64,000 nucleotides of DNA from a bacterium 1xD8-48. Lineage in GTDB: Bacteria > Bacillota > Clostridia > Lachnospirales > Lachnospiraceae. The DNA is taken from positions 186,001-250,000 of the forward strand of contig QZDS01000002.1 of assembly GCA_009917455.1 (NCBI GenBank), read 5' to 3'. The position numbers and the translations under genes were made by a program. The notes beneath the pieces were generated by a model that ran no database searches, was not told the origin of the DNA, and saw nothing but the letters and a program-made list of their open reading frames with translations. Positions within the stretch are counted from its first letter, which is position 1; each line of letters begins with the position of its first letter. Of this stretch, positions 40,123 to 49,613 are shown in pieces.

Positions 40123-41553
40123 ATGAAAAAGAAATTATTAGCAGTTTTGCTGTCCGGCGCGATGGCGGCGGCAGCCCTTACAGGATGCGGCGGAACGGAT
40201 AAGGCCCCCGCGGATAATGCAGCAAATACCCAGGAGGATGCGGCAGCAGAAGACGCTGATGCGGCGGATGCGCAGGACGAGGCGGCTGATGCCGAAGCGT
40301 CAGAGGATACGGCAGGGGCTGCGGATACAGCTTCCGTTGTTTCCGCACCCACGGAACTGACTTATATTTTTGCCGACGGCGATGAGGGAGCGAAGGCTTC
40401 CATGAATGAAATCGTCAACAAATTTAACGAAGAATACCCTGATATCACCGTTACGATTGAGCCCGGAAACGGCGGTGCTTACAGCGAATTTATCAAGACC
40501 AAGGACAGCGTGGGAGAGTTTCCCGATGTGATGGAAATGAGAGACACAGCCATGTATGTGCGGGCCGGGAAGCTGGAGACGCTGTCAGACGATATCGTAT
40601 CCCTTTTCAGAACCACCACGGCCTTTGACGGCAAGGTGTACACAGCGCCCCTGGGTGGAGAAAATACTAACGGAATTATTTACAATAAGACTTATTTTGA
40701 TGAGAACGGATGGAGCGAGCCTGCTACTTATGATGAATTTATCGAGCTGTGTCAGAAGATTGCGGACAAAGGAGATATGGCGCCTCTGGTAGTTGGCGGA
40801 CAGGATATCTGGCACATGGGCTTCTGGTTCCATAAGGCATATAATGACCAGGTGCTGAGCAAGGACCCTGACTTTATCAAACACTGCTATGACGGCAGCA
40901 AGGATTTTACAGATGAGACGATTAAGGCAACTTTTGAGGAAATGCAGACTATCATGCAGTATGCGCAGGATGGCTGGGTGTCCACGCCGGACGCTCAGAT
41001 TACAACCTTCCTTGTAAACGATATGGCGGCCATGATGTACTCCGGAACCCATATGTTTTCACAGATTGCCCAGGCGGACCCGGAATTTGAAATGGGATGG
41101 TTTGCGGTTCCCAGCCCGGACGGAAAGACGCGTCTGGTGGGCGGCGGCGGAATAGGCGGTCTTGCGATTTCCGCAGAGGCGGCAAAGGACCCTGATAAAA
41201 AGGCTGCGGCAGAAGAATTTATCAAATTTTTCTATCAGCCCGACAACTATAAGATTTACTGTGAAAAATTAAGCGCGATTCCCTCAACCGTGGAAACGCC
41301 TTCCCTTGAAGTGATGGATGTGTTCCAGGAAGTAATCGACGCAAACGCAACGGCGGATGATTTGGCGCCCATGTGGAACGGAAGAGTGGGAGAAAACGAG
41401 CTTCCTCCTGATTTCAGAAACTTTACTTACAAAACGCTGATTGAGGTTCTGCAGGGAACCAGAGACATTGACTCGGCATGTGAGGAATTAAACAAAACAT
41501 GGCAGGTCAGCATGCAGAGCTTTAACCCGATTACAGGTGTAGGAATCGAATAA
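40123..41553 (+). CDS. Sugar ABC transporter substrate-binding lipoprotein (CUT1 type)
   Basis: A 476-residue binding protein. The signal peptide ends in lipobox Leu-Thr-Gly-Cys (Cys22), followed by an unusually long Ala/Asp/Glu-rich acidic linker (about residues 27-72). The family-1 SBP domain begins at Leu-Thr-Tyr-Ile-Phe-Ala-Asp-Gly-Asp, with Asn-Gly-Ile-Ile-Tyr-Asn-Lys typical of the fold. The ribosome site is AGGAGGAAG. It is not closely similar to the binding protein at 646, so the two importers probably serve different sugars. First gene of an operon continuing through the permeases to YesM/YesN and GH43. Confidence 0.92.
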   Translation: MKKKLLAVLLSGAMAAAALTGCGGTDKAPADNAANTQEDAAAEDADAADAQDEAADAEASEDTAGAADTASVVSAPTELTYIFADGDEGAKASMNEIVNKFNEEYPDITVTIEPGNGGAYSEFIKTKDSVGEFPDVMEMRDTAMYVRAGKLETLSDDIVSLFRTTTAFDGKVYTAPLGGENTNGIIYNKTYFDENGWSEPATYDEFIELCQKIADKGDMAPLVVGGQDIWHMGFWFHKAYNDQVLSKDPDFIKHCYDGSKDFTDETIKATFEEMQTIMQYAQDGWVSTPDAQITTFLVNDMAAMMYSGTHMFSQIAQADPEFEMGWFAVPSPDGKTRLVGGGGIGGLAISAEAAKDPDKKAAAEEFIKFFYQPDNYKIYCEKLSAIPSTVETPSLEVMDVFQEVIDANATADDLAPMWNGRVGENELPPDFRNFTYKTLIEVLQGTRDIDSACEELNKTWQVSMQSFNPITGVGIE

Positions 41554-41572
41554 CCAGCGATGCGGTCAGAAG

Positions 41573-41607
41573 TAAATCCCGGACTGTGTGAGCAGTTACG
41601 GGATTTA
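41573..41607 (+). terminator. Intercistronic attenuator hairpin
   Basis: TAAATCCCG (41573-41581) pairs with CGGGATTTA (41599-41607), with an inner ACTG/CAGT stem, followed by TTTT. A second GC-rich hairpin follows near 41617-41665. The pair sits between the binding-protein gene and the permease genes and should reduce downstream expression. Confidence 0.7.
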
Positions 41608-41705
41608 TTTTCGCAAACGGCAGGCCGGGCGGCATACCGGTATGTTCGTCTGGCTGCCGCCGCATAAGCCAAAGCCCGCAGAACCGGCAGACACGGAGGT
41701 TTTTG

Positions 41706-42590
41706 ATGAAAAAGAAAAAAAAGTTTGACAAAACGGCATTTATGTTCATAGCGCCGGCGTTTATCCTCTTCACGTTATTTATCATAGTTCCCACCGTCTC
41801 CAGCGTCTATTACAGTCTTACCTCCTGGGACGGCATCAGTCCCGATATCAAATTTATCGGTCTGGCCAATTATAAAGAAATATTTACCAGCGACCGTTTC
41901 GGAAACGCTATGAAAAATACGATAATCCTGACAGTGTTCATCTCAATTTTTGAAAATACAATCGCCCTGGCGCTGGCGCTGATTGTGGACAATGTAAGAT
42001 GGGGAAAAAATTTTTTCAGAAGCGGCTTTTACATTCCCGTCTTAATCAGCGGTATTGTTTCAGGCTTTATCTGGAAGATTATGTACAATTACAATTTCGG
42101 TACTTTTAACGCGGTGCTGGGCAGTCTGGGTCTGGATAAATGGAAGCAGGACTGGCTTGGAAACAGCTCCCTGACGCTTCTTATGATTGGCGTTGTGCTG
42201 ATTTGGAAGGGCGCGGGCTACTATATGATTATCTATCTGGCCTCCCTGCAGAGCGTTTCCACAGACCTGATAGAAGCGGCCCAGATTGACGGGGCAAGCC
42301 CCATCCAGAGATTTAAGGCCATAACGATTCCTCTGATTTCAGGAGCGTTCACCATCAACTTTACACTGTCTTTGATTAACGGCTTAAAGGTTTTCGACCA
42401 GATTAATGTAATGACGGACGGCGGTCCGGGATTTACGTCGGAAACGCTGGTTTACCTGCTTTATAAGGTAGGATTCAACGAAGGCAGACAGGGATTCGGC
42501 ACTGCGGTGGGAATTATGCTGCTGTTTATCATAATCGTGCTGAATACCATCCAGCAGAAATTCTTAAGGAGCAGGGAGGTGCAGATGTAA
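41706..42590 (+). CDS. Sugar ABC transporter permease (MalF type)
   Basis: A 294-residue permease with six membrane helices, a Lys-rich N-terminus, and EAA loop Glu-Ala-Ala-Gln-Ile-Asp-Gly-Ala near residue 193, followed by Ile-Thr-Ile-Pro-Leu-Ile. The late motif Met-Thr-Asp-Gly-Gly-Pro-Gly is typical of CUT1 MalF-like subunits. ATG 41706 has GGAGGT 5 bases upstream. It ends one base before the next permease start. Confidence 0.93.
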   Translation: MKKKKKFDKTAFMFIAPAFILFTLFIIVPTVSSVYYSLTSWDGISPDIKFIGLANYKEIFTSDRFGNAMKNTIILTVFISIFENTIALALALIVDNVRWGKNFFRSGFYIPVLISGIVSGFIWKIMYNYNFGTFNAVLGSLGLDKWKQDWLGNSSLTLLMIGVVLIWKGAGYYMIIYLASLQSVSTDLIEAAQIDGASPIQRFKAITIPLISGAFTINFTLSLINGLKVFDQINVMTDGGPGFTSETLVYLLYKVGFNEGRQGFGTAVGIMLLFIIIVLNTIQQKFLRSREVQM

Positions 42591-42591
42591 T

Positions 42592-43428
42592 ATGAAAGCA
42601 AAGAAAAGAGTAAAGCCCGGCGACTGTGTTTTATTTGCGGTAACCGTGATTCTGGCCTTTCTGTTTATCTATCCGGTACTGTTTGCGCTGATGTCGGCCT
42701 TTAAGAGTAACGGCGATATTTTAAAGAGCCCCATAAGCTTTCCCACCAGCCTTTACATACAGAACTTTAAGGATTTGTTTGCGCAGTCGGATTTCTTTAC
42801 GGCGATTCTCCATTCCGTGTTTCTGACGGTTGTGTCGGAAGTGCTGATTGTGTTCATCGTTCCCATGGCGGCTTACGGGATTGAGAGAAGGCAAAGCCGT
42901 ACCACCGCCCTGATTTATACCTATTTTCTGGCCGGTATGATGATACCCTTTCATCTGTATATGTTCCCGCTGTTTAAGGAGATGAGAATGTTCCACCTGT
43001 TCGGAAATATGGCGGGCCCGATTGTTAACTACATCGCCGGGTCCATTGCTTTCGGCTCGCTGCTTTACTGCAGTTTCTTAAAAGGAATCCCTCTGGAGAT
43101 AGAGGAAGCTGCCATGATTGACGGATGCACGCCCTTTCAGACCTTCTGGAAAGTAACGTTTCCGCTGCTTGGTCCCTGTACGGGTTCCATGGTTATCCTG
43201 AACGGTCTGGGAATCTGGAACGATTACCTGATGCCTTATCTGGTACTTCCCAGCGGTAAGGCCAAGACCATTACCGTTGAAATCGCGGGGTTCGTGGGCC
43301 AGTATACGGCCAGATGGGATATCGTTTTTGCCGGAACCATCATTTCCATTGTACCGGCCCTGATTATTTTCTGCCTGTTCCAGAAGTACTTTGTGAAAGG
43401 TATAACGGCCGGTGCCGCAAAAGGCTGA
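42592..43428 (+). CDS. Sugar ABC transporter permease (MalG type)
   Basis: A 278-residue permease with six helices, EAA loop Glu-Glu-Ala-Ala-Met-Ile-Asp-Gly-Cys, Trp-Asn-Asp-Tyr near residue 207 and the usual Val-Lys-Gly-Ile-Thr-Ala-Gly-Ala-Ala-Lys-Gly C-terminus. It is translated from a GGAGGTG site inside the previous gene. Partner of 41706-42590. Confidence 0.93.
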   Translation: MKAKKRVKPGDCVLFAVTVILAFLFIYPVLFALMSAFKSNGDILKSPISFPTSLYIQNFKDLFAQSDFFTAILHSVFLTVVSEVLIVFIVPMAAYGIERRQSRTTALIYTYFLAGMMIPFHLYMFPLFKEMRMFHLFGNMAGPIVNYIAGSIAFGSLLYCSFLKGIPLEIEEAAMIDGCTPFQTFWKVTFPLLGPCTGSMVILNGLGIWNDYLMPYLVLPSGKAKTITVEIAGFVGQYTARWDIVFAGTIISIVPALIIFCLFQKYFVKGITAGAAKG

Positions 43429-43559
43429 TTGCGCTTTTGCACTGAATTTGTTATTCTGAAATCATCATTTCCGGAATCAGCATGGCTGATTTCAGCAATG
43501 AAGAATCTGCGGCGCAGAGAAAAACCGGTATTCCCGCTTTGGCGGCATGGAGGAAAATC

Positions 43560-45389
43560 GTGAAAGGCTTCAGTCTTTATCAGAAATTTGCCCTGACAAT
43601 TATATTGTTGGGGCTTTTACCTATGGCAGTGCTGGCAACCTTTATCGCCAATAAGATGATTAAGGATTATTCCCTGGCGCTCAGAGGACAGTATGAGCAG
43701 GCGGCGGGCTATGTGGAATACAGCATTGAGTCTATGCTGGATTCTTATAACACCATATCCAAAATGCCCTATTATTATAATTTCAATGACAATGATACGC
43801 AGGGCAGTTATCTGTCTTTCGACCATTTCAGGCAGATTCTGTACGGAGAGGGCTATGAGGCGGATACCATGGAGGAGGACAGGAAGCGCGACATGGGAAA
43901 TTTCCTGCAGTACATCCAAAGCGTGGATGCCTATATCAGCGGCGTCCACGTGATTGCGCTGGACAGCGGCGGAAAAAAGCAATCCTTCCACTACAGCGTC
44001 TATAACCGTTTTTTTCTGGACCCGGAGCTGTTCGAGGAGACGGTGGCCTATGCGGAAACGGATAAAAGCGGAAAAAATCTGATGCTTGTGCCGCCCCATA
44101 CCACCGCCTACTTTTACGGAACGCCCGAGATGGTTCTCACGGTTGCGCGCAACTACTTTGACCTGCGGGGTACGGTGGGAAATACGCCCTATGTGGGGAC
44201 GATTTTTATAGACATTGATTTGAAAACCTTAGAGGGGATTTTCCGAAGCGTTGCGTTTACCGGAAACGAGGTTCTTTATGTGGTAAACGACGAAAACGAC
44301 TGCTTTTACAGCAATCAGGCGGAGCTAATCGGGCAGAATATCAGCCGGATAATGGAAAATGTGGACGGGCAGAAGGAACGCTTTGTAATCAGGACGCCGG
44401 AAAACGATTACGGACTTTCGGTGGTGGTTTCCTTAGACACGGAGACGGCCTTTGGCGATATCAGGCGGATGCAGCAGACCATGTACTTTTTTGTGGCGAT
44501 ATCGGTGGCGGCGCTGTTTGCCGGTTCCTTTTATTTTTCCAGAAGGCTTACCCGTCCCATGCATGAGATGATGAGACAGATGTCCATGGTGGAAACCGGA
44601 TATTTTGATATCGAGCTTCCCATCCGCTCGAAGGACGAGATTGGCGTTTTGTCCGAGCGGTTTAACCAGATGAGCAGAGCGCTTAAAACCTATATCAATC
44701 AGTTCTATGTGGCGCAGATTAAGCAGAACGAGGCGGAGCTTACAGCATTAAAATCCCAGATTTATCCGCATTTTTTATATAACACGCTGGAAATCATCCG
44801 CATGACCGCTCTGGAAGAGGAGGGCCGGGAGAAAGTGCCGGAGATGATAGAAGCGCTTTCCGGGCAGATTCATTATCTGATAGGCCCTATGCAGGATATG
44901 GTGCCGCTGGAAAAGGAGATTGACATCGTCAGAAAGTACATCTATCTGCTGAACTGCCGGATTGGAAGCAAGGTACAGCTTATGGTGGAGGCTAAGGGCG
45001 GCCTTAAGGCGCAGGTGCCGAAGCTGATTTTACAGCCCATTGTGGAGAACGCCTATGTCCACGGCATAAAGCCCAAAAAGGGAAACGGCTGTATTATGAT
45101 TGAAACGGCGGTGTCGGAGGAGCGGTTTGAAATTTCGGTTATGGACAACGGCATCGGCATGGACAGGGAAGCCACTCAAAAGATTATGGGCCTTTTTGAG
45201 AGCGACGCTCCGGGAATCAAGAACGAATATAACTGGCAGAGCATTGGGCTTAAAAATGTACACGACAGGATACGGTATCTGTACGGCGAGGAATACGGGA
45301 TTCAGATTACCAGCACGGCGGCGGTAGGCACAATCGTGAGAATACTGCTCCCGCTGCGGGGAATTACGGAAAAGGATGAAGATAAATGA
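43560..45389 (+). CDS. yesM: YesM-type sensor histidine kinase
   Basis: A 609-residue kinase: membrane helix near residues 8-30, a large extracellular sensor (about 35-300), a second helix near 305-330, HAMP (about 330-385, ending Phe-Asn-Gln-Met-Ser), and a His_kinase/HATPase module. The phosphoacceptor is His404 in Gln-Ile-Tyr-Pro-His-Phe-Leu-Tyr-Asn-Thr. ATP motifs include Asp-Asn-Gly-Ile-Gly-Met and Ile-Gly-Leu-Lys-Asn-Val. GTG 43560 with GGAGGA 5 bases upstream is the best start; an ATG at 43482 would add 26 hydrophilic residues but has no ribosome site. It forms a two-component pair with the next gene. Confidence 0.9.
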   Translation: MKGFSLYQKFALTIILLGLLPMAVLATFIANKMIKDYSLALRGQYEQAAGYVEYSIESMLDSYNTISKMPYYYNFNDNDTQGSYLSFDHFRQILYGEGYEADTMEEDRKRDMGNFLQYIQSVDAYISGVHVIALDSGGKKQSFHYSVYNRFFLDPELFEETVAYAETDKSGKNLMLVPPHTTAYFYGTPEMVLTVARNYFDLRGTVGNTPYVGTIFIDIDLKTLEGIFRSVAFTGNEVLYVVNDENDCFYSNQAELIGQNISRIMENVDGQKERFVIRTPENDYGLSVVVSLDTETAFGDIRRMQQTMYFFVAISVAALFAGSFYFSRRLTRPMHEMMRQMSMVETGYFDIELPIRSKDEIGVLSERFNQMSRALKTYINQFYVAQIKQNEAELTALKSQIYPHFLYNTLEIIRMTALEEEGREKVPEMIEALSGQIHYLIGPMQDMVPLEKEIDIVRKYIYLLNCRIGSKVQLMVEAKGGLKAQVPKLILQPIVENAYVHGIKPKKGNGCIMIETAVSEERFEISVMDNGIGMDREATQKIMGLFESDAPGIKNEYNWQSIGLKNVHDRIRYLYGEEYGIQITSTAAVGTIVRILLPLRGITEKDEDK

Positions 45390-46912
45390 TTCAGATGATA
45401 TTGGCGGACGACGAATCGGTGATTACCAGAGGGATAAGAAAACTCCTTGACTGGAAAGCGCTGGGGATTGAGATTGTGGGAGAATATGAGGACGGGCGTA
45501 AGGCACTTGAGGCAATCGTGAGGGATAAGCCCGAGATTGCGCTTCTGGATATTTCCATGCCGGGACTGACAGGGGTGGAGATATTGAAAGAGTGCCGGGC
45601 AATCGGCAACGGGGTATCCGTTATTTTTATCAGCGGCTTTCAGGATTTTGAGTACGCCAAGGCCGCTCTGCAGTACGGGGCCGTAGACTATCTGCTAAAG
45701 CCCATCATCCGGGAGGAGCTTCTTCGGGCCATTGAAAAGAGCGTCTCGGCGGCGGGCCGGGAAAAGGCCGTAGAGGGGGCTGAGGACGGAAATAAGAAAA
45801 ACAGGGAAGAGGTCGATTACGAACGGCTGATAGAAAACGAAGAAACCGACTATGTAACGGTTTACGCGGATATCGTTTACAGGAAAGAGGAAGACGGGCA
45901 GATGCGGAAACTGATTCATTTTTCCCTGTTTGGCTTTCTGGAGGAATATTTAAATGAAACAAAGCTGGGAATTGTGTTTCAGAAAAATAACCGGATTGTA
46001 GTGGTTTTAAAGGGTTTGGAGAGAGAGAAGGCCCGGGAAGCAGCGGAGGAAATCTGTTCGGAAGCCTTTAGGGCAACCGGCCATACCGTCTTTTTTATAA
46101 TCGGGGACGCGGTCCGTTCCATGGGGGAAATCCCGGGGATGTTCCGTCAGTGCCTTGAAAGGAGCGGGTATCTTTTTTTCGCGGACAAAATGCCGGTTCC
46201 CGTGATAAATCTAAGCGAAAAGGTGTTCAGCGGCAGAGGCGACTCCCATATGCTGGGGGAACTGCGGCAGAAGCTTTTCGACGCGGCGGTGGCCCAGAAT
46301 GAGGAGCTGATGAAAGAAACCGGCAGGCAGTACGGACGGCTGGTTCTGCGTTTGTCCGAGGGAAAAAAGGAAGACGCCTGTTTCTATTTCTGCTCGGCGG
46401 CCAGATTCATGGAGGAGAGGTGCGAGGCTCTTGATTTGCCGGGCAACAAATCCGAGATGAAAGAACTGTTGGAAAAAAGCAGGGCGTGCGAAAGCTTTGG
46501 GGAAATGGAAGCGATGTTTGAGCGGGAATTTGAAAGATACCTGGACAGAATCAGAAACGTGGCCGTAAACAGCGACAAAAAAGATATCTTGAAGGCGAAA
46601 GACTACATAGAAAAACATTATATGGAAAATCTGTCGTTGAACGTGCTGGCGGAGGAAATCCATATGAATCCCTATTATTTCAGCAGCTTTTTCAAGAAAA
46701 ATACCGGGGAGAACTTTAAAGACTACGTTAACCGTGTCCGGGTGGAGAGAGCGGTTCCCATGCTGCTTTCAACGGATATGAAAACTTATGAAATCGCGGA
46801 GAAGGCAGGCTTTGGGGACATCAGAATGTTTAACACGGCGTTTATGAAAATTTATCAGGAGACGCCGGGAAGCTACCGGAAGCGGGTGCGGGAATCGAAA
46901 GGAGACGCCTGA
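45386..46912 (+). CDS. yesN: YesN-type response regulator with AraC DNA-binding domain
   Basis: A 508-residue regulator: receiver (1-120) with Asp55 in Leu-Leu-Asp-Ile-Ser-Met-Pro-Gly, a long middle region (about 140-395), and a C-terminal AraC double helix-turn-helix (about 400-505) with Met-Asn-Pro-Tyr-Tyr-Phe-Ser-Ser-Phe-Phe-Lys-Lys and Ile-Ala-Glu-Lys-Ala-Gly-Phe-Gly-Asp. ATG overlaps the kinase stop (ATGA). AraC domains bind paired sites about 21 bases apart, as found at 37445 and 40002, so it probably activates GH88 and its own operon. Confidence 0.92.
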   Translation: MIQMILADDESVITRGIRKLLDWKALGIEIVGEYEDGRKALEAIVRDKPEIALLDISMPGLTGVEILKECRAIGNGVSVIFISGFQDFEYAKAALQYGAVDYLLKPIIREELLRAIEKSVSAAGREKAVEGAEDGNKKNREEVDYERLIENEETDYVTVYADIVYRKEEDGQMRKLIHFSLFGFLEEYLNETKLGIVFQKNNRIVVVLKGLEREKAREAAEEICSEAFRATGHTVFFIIGDAVRSMGEIPGMFRQCLERSGYLFFADKMPVPVINLSEKVFSGRGDSHMLGELRQKLFDAAVAQNEELMKETGRQYGRLVLRLSEGKKEDACFYFCSAARFMEERCEALDLPGNKSEMKELLEKSRACESFGEMEAMFEREFERYLDRIRNVAVNSDKKDILKAKDYIEKHYMENLSLNVLAEEIHMNPYYFSSFFKKNTGENFKDYVNRVRVERAVPMLLSTDMKTYEIAEKAGFGDIRMFNTAFMKIYQETPGSYRKRVRESKGDA

Positions 46913-46913
46913 T

Positions 46914-48638
46914 ATGAGAGAAAAAATTATAAACCCCATTTTGCGGGGATTTCATCCTGACCCGTCCGTCATACGGGTGGGGGAGGACTATTATCTTGCC
47001 ACTTCAACCTTTGAGTGGTGGCCCGGGGTGCGTCTGCATCATTCAAGGGACTTAAAGAATTGGGAGCTGATAGAGTATCCGTTAAACAGGATGAGCCAGC
47101 TTGACCTGCGGGGCGTGGGCGCTTCTCAGGGCGTGTGGGCGCCTGATTTGTCATACTGCGACGGTATCTTCTATTTGCTTTATACGGTGGTGAAAGCCTT
47201 TTACTGCAATATGTATGATACCCACAATTATCTTGTGACGGCTTCCGATATTCACGGGCCCTGGTCGGAGCCTGTGGCTTTAAATAACTTTGGTTTTGAC
47301 CCCTCTCTTTTCCACGACGGGGACGGCAGAAAATACGTGGTCAGTATGGCAACCGACCACCGTGTTCCGAAGAAATATGCCGGACGGCTGGTTTTGCAGG
47401 AATATGACCAAGTAAAAGAGGAAATGACCGGACCGGTTCAGGATATTTATAAAGCGGATAAGATTTTCCTTGAAGGGCCTCATATCTTTAAGCATGGGAA
47501 ATGGTATTATCTCTTCTCAGCCGACACCGGAACGGGAGAAGGCCACGGCCAGACCATCCAGCGCAGCGAAAACATTTGGGGGCCTTACGAGATGTACCGG
47601 GCCGATTTCATGGAGCGCGCCTCGGAGAGCGAGGCGTATTCCATCCTCACCAGCAGGCACCATGAGGAGATTCTTCTGCAAAAAAGCGGCCACTGCGATT
47701 TGGTGGAAACGCCGGAGGGGGAATGGTACACGGTGCATTTGTGCGGGCGGGCATCAGAGGAGAGAAATCCTGCCGACGCGGCGCGCTTTCCGAACTGCCG
47801 CCGTTACATACTGGGCCGGGAAACCGCCGTTCAGAAAATGAAATGGACGGAGGATGAGTGGCTGGTGATGGAATGCGGGGGGAATACGCCGCAGACGGAA
47901 GTGGAGATGCCGGTTGGTGCCGGTGAAGATGAAAGGGCGGTTCGGAAAGCGAATGCAGAGCTGTCGGCGAAAGCCCGGGAAGAGTCGCCAGGAAAAAAAG
48001 GAGAGAGGCAATTTATCAGGGATGATTTTAACGGGCCAAAGCTCCATCTGGATTACCAGTCTCTGCGGATTCCCATGGACGGCAATCATATTTCCCTGAC
48101 AAAGAGGCCGGGGTATCTTCGCATGTACGGCAGAAGCGGCCTTTCCTCCAAATTTTCCCAGACCCTGATTGCCCGGCGCATGACGGAATACTATATGGAA
48201 GCGTCGGCGTGCATGGAGTTTGAGCCTGAGGTTTTCAAGCAGATGGCCGGGCTTGTTCTGATGTACGATACGGACAATTATCTTTACCTTCATGTTTCCC
48301 ATGACGAGGATGTGGGAAAGTGTCTCACGCTTTTAAAGGCAGAAAATAAAAAGTATGAATACCTCACGGATTATCTTCCTCTTGAGCCTGGAAGAGAGGT
48401 TTATCTGAAATTAACCATTAACGGCAGCAAGGCGCAGTTTTTTTATGGGTATCGGGAAGGAGAATGGGAAAAAGCGGGCGGGGCCGTAAACATTGGCTTT
48501 TTGTCTGATGAAGCCTGCGCGGAGGGATGGTTTACCGGCACGATGATTGGAATCTGCTGTCAGGATTTGACCGGATTCGGGAGGTATGCGGATTTCGACT
48601 GGTTTGAGGTAAAATGCCGGGAAAAGATTTTGGACTAA
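46914..48638 (+). CDS. Glycoside hydrolase family 43 (beta-xylosidase/alpha-arabinofuranosidase like)
   Basis: A 574-residue inverting glycosidase. The five-bladed propeller (1-310) shows the three catalytic acids: Asp16 (Phe-His-Pro-Asp-Pro-Ser), Asp129 (Gly-Phe-Asp-Pro-Ser-Leu-Phe) and Glu187 (Leu-Glu-Gly-Pro-His). A C-terminal beta-sandwich (about 368-570) is the usual partner in the XynB-like subfamilies. Residues about 331-364 between the domains are a charged, Ala/Glu/Lys-rich linker longer than usual. It starts one base after YesN and is last of the operon. No signal peptide: it acts on imported oligosaccharides. Confidence 0.9.
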   Translation: MREKIINPILRGFHPDPSVIRVGEDYYLATSTFEWWPGVRLHHSRDLKNWELIEYPLNRMSQLDLRGVGASQGVWAPDLSYCDGIFYLLYTVVKAFYCNMYDTHNYLVTASDIHGPWSEPVALNNFGFDPSLFHDGDGRKYVVSMATDHRVPKKYAGRLVLQEYDQVKEEMTGPVQDIYKADKIFLEGPHIFKHGKWYYLFSADTGTGEGHGQTIQRSENIWGPYEMYRADFMERASESEAYSILTSRHHEEILLQKSGHCDLVETPEGEWYTVHLCGRASEERNPADAARFPNCRRYILGRETAVQKMKWTEDEWLVMECGGNTPQTEVEMPVGAGEDERAVRKANAELSAKAREESPGKKGERQFIRDDFNGPKLHLDYQSLRIPMDGNHISLTKRPGYLRMYGRSGLSSKFSQTLIARRMTEYYMEASACMEFEPEVFKQMAGLVLMYDTDNYLYLHVSHDEDVGKCLTLLKAENKKYEYLTDYLPLEPGREVYLKLTINGSKAQFFYGYREGEWEKAGGAVNIGFLSDEACAEGWFTGTMIGICCQDLTGFGRYADFDWFEVKCREKILD

Positions 48639-49024
48639 AAGAACATATTATAAAAATCGGCTACTGAAATTATGTGGCTGTCCTGTGGATAATGCTTTAT
48701 ATTTCCGGTGATGAGCGGAGAATGGCAAAATTTTGCTACCTCAAAAAATTTTCTGTCAGATTCATCAATAAAGCAGATATCCGTAAGCGGGTCAGCCACA
48801 ACAGAAATGCCGTTTGACATTATAAAGTCAAGGAGACTATGAACTTCCCAATCAGAAAAGCGAAACTTAGGGCGCTTTAAGACATCATAGTATTCATTTA
48901 ATATGCGGTAATCATAACAAACTGCAAATCGGCGGTTTAAAACAGCATTAACGATGCCGGCGGGCTTACTGTCCGGTGACCATAAAGCGGAAACCAGAAC
49001 ATTTGTATCCAGAACAATATTCAT
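48635..49024 (-). CDS. PIN-domain toxin (VapC-like ribonuclease)
   Basis: A 129-residue PIN-fold nuclease: Asp6 in Val-Leu-Asp-Thr-Asn-Val-Leu-Val-Ser-Ala-Leu, a middle acidic residue in Ile-Leu-Asn-Glu-Tyr-Tyr, and the distal Asp pair in Asp-Glu-Ser-Asp-Arg-Lys-Phe-Phe-Glu-Val-Ala, followed by Ile-Thr-Gly-Asn. It belongs to the PIN_3 (COG1569) group. The antitoxin gene lies 4 bases upstream. Its stop overlaps the convergent GH43 end by 4 bases. Confidence 0.9.
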   Translation of the reverse strand: MNIVLDTNVLVSALWSPDSKPAGIVNAVLNRRFAVCYDYRILNEYYDVLKRPKFRFSDWEVHSLLDFIMSNGISVVADPLTDICFIDESDRKFFEVAKFCHSPLITGNIKHYPQDSHIISVADFYNMFF

Positions 49025-49028
49025 TATG

Positions 49029-49304
49029 TCATTCTCCTTTTCTTGCGGCTGCTATTTCCGCTGCTATTTCTTCGTCGCTCAGGAATCCATTTGCGGCCGC
49101 GCGGCTGCGCATATTGTTAAATGCTATCATTGCTTTGGCCTGACGTATGGCCTGAAGCATTATTTCGAAATTATCTTCCGAAATATCAAGCATAAGCGCG
49201 GCAGGCTTGCCGTTATTAGTAATGATAACTTCTCCATTTCCTTTCAGATTTTCCCACATGCCTTTTGAGTCGTTTCTTAAATCGCGCACGGAATAAAAGT
49301 TCAT
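49029..49304 (-). CDS. Phd/YefM-type antitoxin
   Basis: A 91-residue antitoxin: N-terminal DNA-binding part with Tyr-Ser-Val-Arg-Asp-Leu-Arg-Asn and Gly-Glu-Val-Ile-Ile-Thr-Asn-Asn-Gly-Lys-Pro-Ala-Ala-Leu-Met, then a helical tail with Asp-Glu-Glu-Ile-Ala-Ala-Glu-Ile that would bind the PIN toxin. AAAGGAGG precedes the start. It is first in the operon with promoter at 49356-49384. Confidence 0.9.
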   Translation of the reverse strand: MNFYSVRDLRNDSKGMWENLKGNGEVIITNNGKPAALMLDISEDNFEIMLQAIRQAKAMIAFNNMRSRAAANGFLSDEEIAAEIAAARKGE

Positions 49305-49355
49305 AGGGTTCCTCCTTTCAGTTTCGCAAGGCTGTCAATAATGTTCTATGAATTT

Positions 49356-49384
49356 ATTGTACAAAGATGAGTGTTAATTGTCAA
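49356..49384 (-). promoter_or_regulatory. Promoter of the PIN toxin-antitoxin operon
   Basis: On the minus strand a perfect TTGACA (plus 49379-49384), 17 bases, and TACAAT (plus 49356-49361). A second TTGACA lies 12 bases further upstream (plus 49391-49396), giving a tandem TTGACAAT repeat that may be the antitoxin operator. Elsewhere in the 392-base gap, a plus-strand TATAAT at 49544-49549 without a good -35 may drive the GH112 gene. Confidence 0.65.
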
Positions 49385-49613
49385 CGTATTGTCAACATAT
49401 TATAAATATATTATTCTGGTGAATCAGGAAAAATCTGACTGGACTTATAGAAGAAGCATTGAGAACATCCTGGGTTAAAAATAAATGGACAAAATTGCTA
49501 AGTTTTAAATATAAAGTAAAGAGAAAGCCGTCCGGCGATTTTGTATAATTAGCATAGTTGAAATTATAAAGTTTATGCCGCTGGTCCGGCATGAGAGACG
49601 GAAAAGAGGGAAA

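Noticed and set aside
43482-43559. ATG start for the YesM kinase
   Set aside because: No ribosome site upstream, whereas GTG 43560 has GGAGGA 5 bases away; kept only as an alternative.
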